Part shown: positions 8,914 through 17,354 of the stretch, in pieces
Layout: each line of letters begins with the position of its first letter
Numbering within the stretch: position 1 is the first letter of the stretch
Source: Planococcus plakortidis
Lineage (GTDB): Bacteria > Bacillota > Bacilli > Bacillales_A > Planococcaceae
NCBI RefSeq assembly: GCF_001687605.2
Contig: NZ_CP016539.2
Coordinates: forward strand, 836,501-900,500
Direction of reading: 5' to 3'
Length of the DNA stretch: 64,000 nucleotides
Position numbers and translations under genes: made by a program
Notes under the pieces: generated by a model
Told to the model about the DNA's origin: nothing
Seen by the model: only the letters and a program-made list of their open reading frames with translations
Database searches by the model: none

Positions 8914-8981
8914 AATGGCCACCTTTCTCTAAGTCAGATTGTATGCGTGCATCCAAATGCGACTGAATTGTTTGAAAACAA

Positions 8982-9011
8982 TTGACAAAGTTCTGTTGAA
9001 TTGAATAGACT
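8982..9011 (+). promoter_or_regulatory. Promoter of the acyl-CoA ligase operon
   Basis: TTGACA (8982-8987) is a perfect -35 box. An 18-base spacer leads to TAGACT (9006-9011), which lies inside the first operator, so a bound repressor would block RNA polymerase. Confidence 0.6.
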
Positions 9012-9041
9012 ATAGTCTATAGATTATAGACTGCGGTCTAT
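9005..9041. promoter_or_regulatory. Tandem TetR operators
   Basis: Two copies of ATAGAC-N4-GTCTAT lie at 9005-9020 and 9026-9041. The arms are identical and only the four central bases differ (TATA and TGCG). Their centres are 21 bases apart, two helical turns, as expected for two dimers on one DNA face. They cover the -10 region of the ligase promoter. Assignment to the adjacent TetR is by position. Confidence 0.75.
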
Positions 9042-9069
9042 GGAATTGACAAGATGAGAGAGGATGTTG

Positions 9070-10635
9070 ATGATTTTGACAGCGGAACTGACATTGATCG
9101 ATCTCTTAAACGCCCAATGCGAAAAACGCAGCGAGCAGCCGTTCCTGGTTTTCGAAGACAATAAAGAGCAAGTGACGGAATACAGCTATGGGGAATTTTT
9201 GGAGCGTGTGGAAAAATTCAGCGGCGCGCTATACGAACGCGGCATACGTAAAGGCGACAAAGTAACACTCCATCTGCCGAATTCCGCGGAATTCGTCGTG
9301 TGCTGGTTCGCGATCGCAAAGCTCGGGGCCATCATGGTGCCGACCAATATCTTGTCGACCGGTGCGGAAATGGATTATTTAATCGGCCATTCGGAATCGG
9401 TCATGCTCATCACGGAATCGGAATACATCGAGAAGTTCAAATCCATCCAAGGGAATCTCCCGAAGCTGCGGCAGATTATCCTCGCGCGTACGGATGAAGA
9501 TGGAGAATTTGAAAGCGTTAACAAAATGATTGGAGCGTTCTCGGGCAAAACGCCGGAAGTGGAACTCCAGCCGGAAGACGTGGCAGCGATCCTGTACACA
9601 TCCGGGACAACATCGAAACCGAAAGGCTGCCTCATCACCCATGCCAATTACATCTACACTGGGCAGGCTGTGGCGGAACATATCGGCTTTACGGAACAGG
9701 ACCGGGCGCTTGTCGTCCTGCCGCTGTTCCACGGGAACGGCCAATATTACATGATCATGCCGAGCTTAGTAGCGGGTGGCAGCGTCGCCATCACTGAGCG
9801 CTTCAGTGCAAGCCGCTACGGCCGCCAAGTACAACGGTTAGGGGCCACACTCGGTTCGCTGTTTGCGGCACCGATCCGCATGATCCTCGCACAGCCCTAC
9901 GATGAAGCAGAACGCAACAATAAACTGCGGGCCGTCATCTTCGCCCAGTCCGTTACAGCAGCGGAACTGAAGGCGTTTGAAGAACGGTATAACACTTCGC
10001 TTTACCAGATTTACGGCATGACGGAAACGATTGCGCCGCCTTTGATGAATCCATTGCAAGGAGCTAAAGACAATACGGGCATCGGCAAGCCGATTGCAGG
10101 TTCGCGAATTAAGCTGATCGATGAAGAGGGCAACGAAGTGCCGGACGGGGAGCCGGGCGAAATTTTGCTCGAAGGCATCCCTGGCAAGACGATCATGAAA
10201 GGCTATTTCAACAATCCGGAAGCAACCAGCCGAACATTGCAGAATGGCTGGCTCCATACAGGGGACAAGGCGCGTAAATCGGAGGACGGGTTCTATTATT
10301 TCGTCGACCGCCAAAAAGACATGATCAAACGTGCCGGCGAAAATGTTGCGGCGAGTGAAGTGGAAAATGTCATCATGGAGCACCCGGCTGTCTATGAAGC
10401 GATTGTCATCGGGATCCCGGATGCGATGCATGATGAAGCCCTGAAAGCATTCGTTATCCTGAAGCAGGGGCAAACGGCAACGGAGCAAGAAGTGATCGAC
10501 TACTGCAAAGGCCAGCTGGCAAAGTTCAAAGTGCCATCAGCCATTGAGTTTGTCGAAGATTTCCCGCGTACGTCCGTCGGCAAAATCCAAAAGCATAAAT
10601 TGAAAGAGATCGAATTGAAGAAACTGGATGAATAG
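9070..10635 (+). CDS. Class I acyl-CoA ligase (AMP-forming)
   Basis: A 521-residue member of the adenylate-forming superfamily, which activates a carboxylic acid with ATP and transfers it to CoA. The AMP-binding P-loop reads YTSGTTSKPKG, the YGMTE motif is present, the GWLHTGD hinge follows, and the C-terminal catalytic Lys is in SVGKIQKHKL. It is closest to crotonobetaine/carnitine-CoA ligase-like (CaiC) and medium-chain ligases; the substrate is unknown. The ATG at 9070 has AGAGAGG 6 bases upstream; ATG 9064 is too close. The next SDR gene starts 16 bases after the stop and is probably cotranscribed. Confidence 0.88.
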   Translation: MILTAELTLIDLLNAQCEKRSEQPFLVFEDNKEQVTEYSYGEFLERVEKFSGALYERGIRKGDKVTLHLPNSAEFVVCWFAIAKLGAIMVPTNILSTGAEMDYLIGHSESVMLITESEYIEKFKSIQGNLPKLRQIILARTDEDGEFESVNKMIGAFSGKTPEVELQPEDVAAILYTSGTTSKPKGCLITHANYIYTGQAVAEHIGFTEQDRALVVLPLFHGNGQYYMIMPSLVAGGSVAITERFSASRYGRQVQRLGATLGSLFAAPIRMILAQPYDEAERNNKLRAVIFAQSVTAAELKAFEERYNTSLYQIYGMTETIAPPLMNPLQGAKDNTGIGKPIAGSRIKLIDEEGNEVPDGEPGEILLEGIPGKTIMKGYFNNPEATSRTLQNGWLHTGDKARKSEDGFYYFVDRQKDMIKRAGENVAASEVENVIMEHPAVYEAIVIGIPDAMHDEALKAFVILKQGQTATEQEVIDYCKGQLAKFKVPSAIEFVEDFPRTSVGKIQKHKLKEIELKKLDE

Positions 10636-10651
10636 AAAGGAAGACGGCTAT

Positions 10652-11428
10652 ATGGAAGACACATTAACCAATCAAGTGGCGCTCATTACCGGCAGCGCGC
10701 GCGGCATCGGCTTTGCCTGCGCGAAAGCACTCGCGAAACGTGGAGCCTCCATTGTTTTGACCGATATTCTGGATTGCGATGAAGCAAAACAGCAGCTCGA
10801 ATCGGAATTTCCCGGCATCCGCGTGTTGGCGCTGCAAGTCGACGTCCGTGACCGGGCGCAAGTCGAACAGGCGATTCACGAAACGGTGGAGGAATTCGGC
10901 GGGATCGACATCGTCGTCAATAACGCCGGCACCGTGTCGCGCCTGAGCTTGAAAGATATGACGGACGATGATTGGAGCCGTGATATCGACACGAATTTGC
11001 GTGGCACGTTCTTGTTCACGCAAGCAGCGATCTATCCGCATATGGTCAATCAGGGAAGCGGGCGCATCATCAACATCAGCTCGATTTCGGGCATGATGGG
11101 CGGGGCGGTTTCCTACGGCGAAGACGGCGAACGGCAAGGGCGCTCGGGCCCTGCCTATGCGGCGTCAAAAGGCGGCATCATCGCCTTCACGAAATGGGTC
11201 GCGAAAGAAGTGGGCGAGTTCGGCATCACGGTCAATAGCGTCGCGCCAGGGCCGGTGGAGACCGCCATCACGAAAGGCGTCAATTATCCGCTTGAACTGC
11301 AATCGATCAAGCGCCCGGGGCAGCCGGAAGATATCGGGGAAGCGGTCGCCTATTTGGCATCACCCGCTGCGGGATACGTAACAGGCGAAGTATTGAAAGT
11401 ATGCGGCGGGGCAGGAATCGGCGCATAA
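10652..11428 (+). CDS. SDR family oxidoreductase
   Basis: A 258-residue classical SDR. It shows TGSARGIG, NNAG, the catalytic Ser in ISSISG and YAASK. Between the Ser and Tyr there is a longer loop (about 18 residues, with GEDGERQG) than is usual, so the active-site lid may be unusual. The C terminus departs from the common IDGG ending. The ATG at 10652 has AAAGGAAG 8 bases upstream. It follows the acyl-CoA ligase in the same operon, so the pair may act on one carboxylic acid or alcohol pathway controlled by the divergent TetR. Confidence 0.85.
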   Translation: MEDTLTNQVALITGSARGIGFACAKALAKRGASIVLTDILDCDEAKQQLESEFPGIRVLALQVDVRDRAQVEQAIHETVEEFGGIDIVVNNAGTVSRLSLKDMTDDDWSRDIDTNLRGTFLFTQAAIYPHMVNQGSGRIINISSISGMMGGAVSYGEDGERQGRSGPAYAASKGGIIAFTKWVAKEVGEFGITVNSVAPGPVETAITKGVNYPLELQSIKRPGQPEDIGEAVAYLASPAAGYVTGEVLKVCGGAGIGA

Positions 11429-11464
11429 AAAAGGTTCCAGGGAACGCGTCCCTGGAACCTTTTT
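11427..11464. terminator. Bidirectional terminator
   Basis: AAAGGTTCCAGGGA pairs perfectly with its complement across ACGCG, with A and T runs on either side. It lies between convergent SDR genes. Confidence 0.88.
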
Positions 11465-11467
11465 CTA

Positions 11468-12217
11468 TTACTTCGTGCTGGTGAACCCGCCGTCGATGCG
11501 GATGACATCACCATTGATATATTGTGCTTTCGACGTAAGCAGGAATGCCACGAGTTCCGCGACTTCGTCTGCTGTGCCGAGGCGCTTTTGCGGGATGCCC
11601 GTTTCAGCGTTTTTCTTCATTTCCGGGTTGGCGTCGAAATACGCTTTGACCATCGGTGTTTCGGTTGGGCCCGGTGCGACGGCATTGACGCGCAAACCGT
11701 CTTTCGCGTATTCGGCGACGAGCGATTTCGTCATGCCGACGATGCCGTGCTTCGTCGCTGAATAGGTAACGACCGTATCCTGGCCGATGACGCCGGCGCT
11801 TGATGCGGTGTTGACGATCGAACCACCGCCGTTTTTCACCATCACTTCCGCTACGTAGCGGAGGCCGTATAAAGCGCCGAGCAAATTGATGCCGACGATC
11901 TGTTCGATTTCTTTTATGTCGGTTTCGAGGAAGTATTTGCCGCTTCCTGAAATGCCTGCGTTATTGAAGAAATAATCGATTGAGCCGAAATGCTCGACCG
12001 TTTTATCGACGTAGTTTTTGACTTCTTCTGCCTGGGAGACGTCCGCTTTGATGAAGATAGCATCCGGCCCGAGATCCTTCACTTTTTGGACAGTGTCATT
12101 GCCGCCTTTTTCGCTGATGTCGACGACCGCGATATTGATGCCTTCCTGTGCCAGGCGCAGCGCTGTCGATTGCCCGAGCCCGCTTCCGCCACCTGTGACG
12201 ATTGCTGTTTTTGCCAA
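11468..12217 (-). CDS. SDR family oxidoreductase
   Basis: A 249-residue classical SDR with TGGGSGLG at the N terminus, NNAG, the catalytic Ser in NTASSAG, YSATK, and the C-terminal IDGG. It resembles the SDR at 1271-2053 and the levodione reductase / 3-oxoacyl reductase-like group. It starts with TTG, preceded by AAGGAGGAG at a good distance. It is convergent with the ligase-SDR operon and lies alone between terminators, so cotranscription with a partner is not evident. Confidence 0.85.
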   Translation of the reverse strand: MAKTAIVTGGGSGLGQSTALRLAQEGINIAVVDISEKGGNDTVQKVKDLGPDAIFIKADVSQAEEVKNYVDKTVEHFGSIDYFFNNAGISGSGKYFLETDIKEIEQIVGINLLGALYGLRYVAEVMVKNGGGSIVNTASSAGVIGQDTVVTYSATKHGIVGMTKSLVAEYAKDGLRVNAVAPGPTETPMVKAYFDANPEMKKNAETGIPQKRLGTADEVAELVAFLLTSKAQYINGDVIRIDGGFTSTK

Positions 12218-12312
12218 TGAAATCTCCTCCTTATGCTAATTGCTTCATTTCTCTGTTTACCCGCTATGCGTGCTGGATAATCAATAAGGGTGGAGAGGCG
12301 GAAGCGGAAGAT

Positions 12313-12830
12313 TCAAAGCCCCTCCTCAATCAACTGGCGCAAGCCTTCGTAAATCTCGACGATTTCAGCCTGTTTCATGCGCACGAGGCCGCTTGAGGAA
12401 GGGGCAACAAAGTCGATGACTCCGGGAATGACCGGATCCGGCTGTTTGCCCCAATGCGTCGATTTCTTGCCGCTGAACTGGAGGTAAACGCCTTTGCCGA
12501 CAAAACAGACGGCTTTTGGCCGGTAGCGTTCAATTTTACGTTTTAATTGTTCGGCGCCTTCTTTGTATTCTTGCTTTGTGATATCTGCTGCCGCTTTGGT
12601 GGGGCGGGGACGATATTGGTCAAGCCGTAGCCGAGTTCGAGCAAATCATGGTTTTCCTCGGGGGCATATTTTCTGGGCGTCAATCCGGATTCAAATAGGA
12701 TTTTCCAGAAACGATTGTTCGGGTTGGCGTAATGGTAGCCGGTTTCGCTTGAGCGGATGCTCGGGTTGAATCCGACGAACAGGATGTCGAGATGGTCCTT
12801 CAGGTGATCGGATATCGGTGTGAGTTCCAA
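12313..12830 (-). pseudogene. mug: Mismatch-specific DNA glycosylase, frameshifted
   Basis: The protein matches Mug/TDG-type uracil/thymine glycosylases, which remove U or T mispaired with G. The first half reads ILFVGFNPSIRSSETG and NPNNRFWKIL, the family's first motif. At GLTNIVP the frame is lost. Deleting one reading step restores the expected RPTKAAADITKQEY, CFVGKGVY and the C terminus ending at 12313. The break sits in a C-rich tract (about 12598-12612, minus strand), where one C appears missing. As given, the frame ends early at 12543 with an unrelated tail. The start is TTG 12830 after AAAGGAG. It is either a real inactivation or a homopolymer sequencing error. Confidence 0.8.
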
Positions 12831-12965
12831 CAGAAAGCTCCTTTCGAATAAATGCATTTACAGGTTATTAGCGTATCAAAAAAATATAATATATTCTGCA
12901 CTGAACCATCGTATAATAGAAGAAAATGGCAATGATGAATTCATCTTGCTCAAAGGAGCTGTGTC

Positions 12966-13493
12966 ATGCAGGAGTTTTCTTATGAGTTGAAAGAACAGCA
13001 ATATGTAGCGTTTAATCTCTATCACTCGAAACATTCGCAAGCGGTCAAACGCTCATTGGCAATTCAACGCTTTGTCGTTCCAATTGTTTATTTGATGATG
13101 CCGTTCGTGATGGGACCGATTTTCGATTGGTCGATCTGGGGACTGATGATTCCTTTTGTCATGTTCGCGATTTTGTGGATTGTTTTTTTTCCGCCTTATT
13201 TCTATTGGAATATTAAGCGCATAAGCCGGAAAATGATCAGAGAAGGAAAAAATGAAGGATTGCTCGGCGTCCATAAGCTGTTAATCGATTCACAAGGGAT
13301 CCGGGAAGTGACGAAAAACGGGGAAGCCCAGGTGCACTGGTCAGGAATCGAAAAATATGGGGAAGATGCGGACAATTTGTATTTGTACAATAGCGCGATG
13401 TCTGCGCTGATTGTGCCAAAACAAGCGGTACCGGAGTTGGACTTACTACTTGAGCTATTGGCTGAAAAAGTCTCGGCAACTGCAGGAGGCTGA
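12966..13493 (+). CDS. YcxB-like membrane protein
   Basis: A 175-residue protein with two adjacent transmembrane segments around residues 36-50 and 54-75, followed by a soluble C-terminal domain of the YcxB type. The fragment around HKLLIDSQGIRE and VHWSGIEKY matches the pattern of that domain, which sits on the cytoplasmic side. Function is unknown for the family. AAAGGAG lies 7 bases before the ATG, and TATAAT at 12912-12917 could be its -10 box. It is a single-gene unit ending at a shared terminator. Confidence 0.75.
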   Translation: MQEFSYELKEQQYVAFNLYHSKHSQAVKRSLAIQRFVVPIVYLMMPFVMGPIFDWSIWGLMIPFVMFAILWIVFFPPYFYWNIKRISRKMIREGKNEGLLGVHKLLIDSQGIREVTKNGEAQVHWSGIEKYGEDADNLYLYNSAMSALIVPKQAVPELDLLLELLAEKVSATAGG

Positions 13494-13509
13494 CTGCTGA
13501 CTGGACGAA

Positions 13510-13542
13510 AAAACCGAACCGCATTGAACGGTTCGGTTTTTT
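13510..13542. terminator. Bidirectional terminator
   Basis: A 12-base stem (AAAACCGAACCG and its complement) with a 7-base loop lies between convergent genes. Confidence 0.85.
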
Positions 13543-14004
13543 CTATTCGATTGTATGCTCGATTTTTGCCGGATAAGTCGTGCCTTCTGTCGGTGTCAAC
13601 CATACTTCCAACGTGTAGGTGCCAGGTTCGAGATTGGCTTCCGACACTTGGATTTCGTATTGGAGCTCTTCGCCCTGGCGCAGGATTTCCTCGCCGAGCG
13701 CCTGGGTATACATGCTGACGGATGACATGCGGAACACTTCATTGCCTTGTTCGTCGGTCAATGTGAAATCATAGCGCTGCCCGCTCGTGAAGTTGAATGT
13801 TACCGCTTCTTGCGTATCGTTTTTGACCGTATAGCGATACGTTCCATTGCCGGTTTCTTCTATGGTCGATGTCACTTCGCCTTCGATGATCTCACCCCCT
13901 GGAGCCGGATCTTCCGGTTGATTATCGCTTTCGGTGCCGCATGCCGCGAGCACCATAGCGGCGAATAATGCCATTAGCCAACTGAGTGCGGCCTTTTGCC
14001 TCAT
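13543..14004 (-). CDS. BsuPI-domain lipoprotein
   Basis: A 153-residue predicted lipoprotein. The signal peptide ends in the lipobox LAAC, followed by an acidic, Pro-rich linker. The remainder is a beta-rich domain resembling BsuPI, the intracellular proteinase inhibitor fold of B. subtilis, with YRYTVKNDTQEAVTFNF and GTYTLEVWLT. BsuPI-type domains are also found in surface lipoproteins of unknown role, and this is one of those. AAGAAGGGGG precedes the ATG. Whether it inhibits a protease cannot be told. Confidence 0.8.
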   Translation of the reverse strand: MRQKAALSWLMALFAAMVLAACGTESDNQPEDPAPGGEIIEGEVTSTIEETGNGTYRYTVKNDTQEAVTFNFTSGQRYDFTLTDEQGNEVFRMSSVSMYTQALGEEILRQGEELQYEIQVSEANLEPGTYTLEVWLTPTEGTTYPAKIEHTIE

Positions 14005-14139
14005 CGGGTTCGCCCCCTTCTTTGTCTATGGAGTAGACCGCAAGAGGCCATGAAAAGTTACACAAATGAGAGCATTTCACTGTTCGTGGGCCTTCTTGCT
14101 ATCCTATACTAGCACTATACCCTGAAGGGGGGCGTTCTA

Positions 14140-14277
14140 ATGCCCGGATTATTCAATGATTTCCGTGAGGCACTAACGGCAAAGGCGAAATGCCTGGGAA
14201 TGAGCACTTTCACTGTCGCCAAATATATGGCGATCGGCTTGATTCCTTTATACATCATTTATTTGTTCATGAATTGA
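14140..14277 (+). CDS. Small membrane protein, 45 aa, unrecognised
   Basis: A short frame of 45 residues with AAGGGGGG a few bases before its ATG. The first 25 residues are soluble and mildly basic; the last 20 form a hydrophobic segment (IGLIPLYIIYLFM) that could span the membrane. TATACT at 14105-14110 may be its -10 box. No family is recognised. A weak hairpin with a T7 run follows at about 14288-14313. The good ribosome site and clear topology support it as a gene. Confidence 0.55.
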   Translation: MPGLFNDFREALTAKAKCLGMSTFTVAKYMAIGLIPLYIIYLFMN

Positions 14278-14421
14278 GGCGCACGGCAAAAGCCCTGGAA
14301 GGGGTCTTTTTTTAGTTCCAATTATTGGTACATTGACTATATTTTCAGAATATTATAACATTAAATAACTAAGGCTCAGGCAGAAAGGGAGATTCATGAG
14401 CAATCAAAGGAGGAATGGAAA

Positions 14422-15972
14422 ATGAACATTACAACATCGCTGACCATGAATGCGACGCGCCAGCCCGATTTACCCGCATTGAATTTTGAAGGGACATCCT
14501 ATACGTATGAGGAATTGAACGCCGAAGTGAATCGCTTGGCGAATGGCTTGGTGCGTGAAGGGGTTTCGAAAGGCGATAAAGTGGCGTTGTTCATGAAGAA
14601 CTCGGATGCTTATGTGATTGCGTTTTTTGCCGCATTGAAAGCAGGCGGCGTTGTGGTCCCGGTCAATTACAGGCTGAGTGCCGAGGAAGCGGGTTATCTA
14701 TTCGCCCAGTCGGATGCAGCCTATGTGTTTTGCGATCAAGAATTCGAAAACTTGGTTGCGGAAGCGAAGGAATTGGACGACCTGCTGCACCAGGTGATCG
14801 TCTATCCGAAAGCACAACAAGAGGCACATCTCAGTTGGGGCGAGGTACTGGACGATGACCGCTCGGAGCCAAACGTCGAAATTTTACCGGAAGACGATGC
14901 GGAAATCCTTTATACATCGGGAACGACCGGCCCGCCTAAGGGAGCGCTTTTCGACCACCAGCGCATCGTCAATGTCAGCACTTCGTTCATTCTCGGGACA
15001 GGCGTCAATCATGATGACCGCTTGCTTCATGCTGCGCCGTTTTTCCATCCTTCCCAGCTCAATTTATTTCTCGTGACGGGGGTCATGCTCGGTGTCCCGC
15101 ACACCATTCTGCGTGAATTCGCGGCCAGGGAAGTGTTGGAGGCTATCCAACGGGATGGCTGTACGGTATTTTTCGGGCTTCCGGATATGTACCATGCATT
15201 GATGGAGGCGCCTGATAACGCATACGACCTGGGCACGGTCCAGAAATGCATGTACGGGACCGATCCGATGCCGAATGGCCTGGTCGCGCGGGCAATGAAA
15301 TTTTTCGGGCATGGGCAATTCTATAATCTCTGCTTTCTTACAGAAGGCGGCCCAGGTGGCGTCTATTTGCTGCCAAGCGAGCACGCCCATAAAGAGGGAG
15401 CTGGCGGCAAGTCGATGTATATGACACACGTTCGTGTGGTCGATGAGGAAATGAACGACGTTAAGCCGGGCCAAGTCGGCGAATTCATAATGCGCGGCGA
15501 GACGATCATGAAATCGTATTACAATATGCCGGAAGAAACCGAGGAAGCGTTCCGCGACGGCTGGTTGTTGACGGGCGATCTTGCGACGATCGATGAAGAC
15601 GGCTATATTACACTGGTCGACCGCAAATCCGACCGCATCATTTCTGCAGGGAATAATATTTATTCGATCGAAATCGAACAAGTGTTGAATCGCCATCCGC
15701 AAGTCCAGGAAGCGGCGACCGTCGGCATTCCGGAAGAAGAATGGGGCGAAATCGTCGGTGTCGTCATCGTCCCGAAAGACGGTGCGCCGATCGACGAAGC
15801 AGCGCTTTCCGAATACTTGCTCGAGCATTTGCCCCAGCATAAAGCGCCGAAAAAATTCCGGTTTGCAGATGAATTGCCGCGCAATGCTTCAGGCAAGATT
15901 CTGAAATACCAATTGCGCGAACTGCATATCAGCGAATATACATGGTTCCGCCATACGTTTATCGAACGCTGA
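14422..15972 (+). CDS. Acyl-CoA synthetase (AMP-forming)
   Basis: A 516-residue adenylate-forming enzyme that would join a fatty or other carboxylic acid to CoA with ATP. The P-loop is YTSGTTGPPKG, the hinge is GWLLTGD, VDRKSDRIISAGNNIY is conserved, and the C-terminal Lys is in ASGKILKYQL. The motif that normally reads YGxTE is CFLTEGGPG, so the Tyr-Gly pair is replaced; this happens in some divergent ligases. AAAGGAGG precedes the ATG. It is a single-gene unit with its own terminator, not linked to the ligase at 9070. Confidence 0.87.
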   Translation: MNITTSLTMNATRQPDLPALNFEGTSYTYEELNAEVNRLANGLVREGVSKGDKVALFMKNSDAYVIAFFAALKAGGVVVPVNYRLSAEEAGYLFAQSDAAYVFCDQEFENLVAEAKELDDLLHQVIVYPKAQQEAHLSWGEVLDDDRSEPNVEILPEDDAEILYTSGTTGPPKGALFDHQRIVNVSTSFILGTGVNHDDRLLHAAPFFHPSQLNLFLVTGVMLGVPHTILREFAAREVLEAIQRDGCTVFFGLPDMYHALMEAPDNAYDLGTVQKCMYGTDPMPNGLVARAMKFFGHGQFYNLCFLTEGGPGGVYLLPSEHAHKEGAGGKSMYMTHVRVVDEEMNDVKPGQVGEFIMRGETIMKSYYNMPEETEEAFRDGWLLTGDLATIDEDGYITLVDRKSDRIISAGNNIYSIEIEQVLNRHPQVQEAATVGIPEEEWGEIVGVVIVPKDGAPIDEAALSEYLLEHLPQHKAPKKFRFADELPRNASGKILKYQLRELHISEYTWFRHTFIER

Positions 15973-15973
15973 A

Positions 15974-16008
15974 AAATGGCGCCCTGATGCTCCGGGGCGC
16001 CATTTCTC
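15974..16008 (+). terminator. Terminator of the acyl-CoA synthetase gene
   Basis: AAATGGCGCCC pairs with GGGCGCCATTT across a 10-base loop; the T run is short. Confidence 0.7.
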
Positions 16009-16060
16009 TGTGTTATGATGGAACAGGATTCGAATAGAACATGGCAGGAGGATTTTTCAT

Positions 16061-16543
16061 ATGGACAATAACGATATTCTGATCCGGCTGCGTTATGCGC
16101 TGGACTTGAAAAATAGCGATGTCAAGGAAATTTTCGCACTCGGTGGCGAAAAAGTGGATGCGGTCGATGTGCCGTTGATTTTAACAAAAACGCCGGAACC
16201 CGACGATGAAGGGGCTGAGGACAATATCCCTTTAACGAACGACCAATTGGAGCGCTTCTTGAACGGGCTCATCACCTTTAACCGGGGCCCGAAACCCGGC
16301 GACTCCGGCCCGCCCGAAGTAAGCGGCGAGCACGTCAATAACCTGGTGTTGAAAAAACTGCGCATCGCCTTGGAATTGACGAGCGAAGACTTGCTCGACT
16401 TGTGGAAACTGGCCGGAATCAACGTCTCTAAAGGCGAACTCGGTGCCTTTCTCCGGAAAGAGGGCCATAAAAACTACAAGGAGCTGGGCGACCAGCTCAT
16501 GCGCAATTTACTTAAAGGCATCACGCTCAATTATCGTCCATAG
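16061..16543 (+). CDS. DUF1456 family protein
   Basis: A 160-residue soluble protein formed of two similar halves of about 70 residues, each starting with a helix of the form LRxALxL (ILIRLRYALDL and VLKKLRIALEL). This duplicated arrangement is the DUF1456 (YehS-like) family, found across bacteria with no assigned function. A GGAGGA site lies about 9 bases before the ATG. It stands alone between two terminators. Confidence 0.85.
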   Translation: MDNNDILIRLRYALDLKNSDVKEIFALGGEKVDAVDVPLILTKTPEPDDEGAEDNIPLTNDQLERFLNGLITFNRGPKPGDSGPPEVSGEHVNNLVLKKLRIALELTSEDLLDLWKLAGINVSKGELGAFLRKEGHKNYKELGDQLMRNLLKGITLNYRP

Positions 16544-16546
16544 CAC

Positions 16547-16582
16547 AAAGCCGCAGCATCCGATTCGGGGTGCTGCGGCTTT
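16547..16582 (+). terminator. Terminator of the DUF1456 gene
   Basis: AAAGCCGCAGCA pairs with TGCTGCGGCTTT across a 12-base loop and is followed by a further T. Confidence 0.8.
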
Positions 16583-16594
16583 TGCGTTTCGCGC

Positions 16595-16765
16595 TTATTC
16601 GCCACCGCTCGTATAGCGGTTGTCGCCCATCGTGTAATTCGAGCTGTCGCCAGGCTTGGCGTCGAGATGCGTCGGCTTGTCATAATAGGCAGAAGCTCTG
16701 CGCCGGCGGTCGACGATAAAGCCAAGTCCCACCACAATAGCAATCGGAACCAGGAAATAGAACAT
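16595..16765 (-). CDS. Small membrane protein, 56 aa, unrecognised
   Basis: Starts at an ATG with a strong AAGGAGG site. An N-terminal hydrophobic segment of about 18 residues is followed by the basic stop-transfer stretch RRRR and a 30-residue polar tail. This is a single-span protein with its tail probably in the cytoplasm. I do not recognise a family. The tail is rich in Tyr, Asp and Ser. Confidence 0.7.
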   Translation of the reverse strand: MFYFLVPIAIVVGLGFIVDRRRRASAYYDKPTHLDAKPGDSSNYTMGDNRYTSGGE

Positions 16766-17137
16766 ATAATTCCTCCTTTTTAGTGGGGTGTTCGCAAATG
16801 AAACAAGTGAGCGAGATGGATGGTTCATTAATGATTTCATCACCAAGCAGCCGCCTCCCGCTTTGGGCTGGCCTCTTACCATAAGCCAAGAAGAACACTT
16901 GTCTCATTGCGTCGGCTCGCCCTTGTGCGCGGTTCGGCTTTAAGATTTCATTGGATATTATATGCAAAGAAATGTCACTGTTAGGTGTCTTCATCCGCTG
17001 GTGGCGACGCTTAGCTGGACTTGATAATTACAGAGAAATTTCGTGTGCTGTTCAATTCGAATTTATGAAGATGATTATAATAATTCACGCTTACTTCAAT
17101 GTGTGATGAATTTCATTTCCTCTCTAAAACTAGAGAT
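16766..17137. other. Intergenic region without a recognised gene
   Basis: No frame here has both a plausible start site and protein-like composition. The first 100 bases would hold the promoter of the small membrane gene at 16765. The segment 17030-17110 is AT-rich. Confidence 0.5.
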
Positions 17138-17255
17138 GGAGCGGAAAGGGGCGACTCTGGAGGGATCAGGACGAGCTGAAGACCCTGGACTGAGCGTTAG
17201 CGAGGGAAGCGGCTGAAGCCGGCCCCCTCAGAAAGCGTCCCCTTGAAGCGCAATC
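17138..17255. repeat. Interspersed repeat, Bacillaceae type
   Basis: A purine-rich, imperfectly symmetrical block begins GGAGCGGAAAGGGGCGACTC and ends near AAAGCGTCCCC. It resembles short non-coding repeats that recur between genes in Bacillaceae and Planococcaceae genomes. A related copy lies at 25735-25925 in the opposite orientation, sharing CGACTC, GGATCAG, GACCC and GAAAGCG in order. It is not coding. Confidence 0.6.
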
Positions 17256-17315
17256 TTCATCCTTTACATTTCCAATACAATCTGTTGAAGTTTTATTTTT
17301 TATTTCAACCGATAC

Positions 17316-17352
17316 AGAAAAAAAGCGCACCGCAAAGGGAGCGCTTTTTTTA
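17316..17352 (-). terminator. Terminator of the aldolase gene
   Basis: AAAAAAGCGC and GCGCTTTTTT form the stem; the minus-strand transcript ends in a T run. Confidence 0.75.
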
Positions 17353-17354
17353 TA

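Noticed and set aside
15340-15372. Loss of the YGxTE motif in the acyl-CoA synthetase as a sign of decay
   Set aside because: All other motifs and the full length are kept, and such variants occur in functional divergent ligases.
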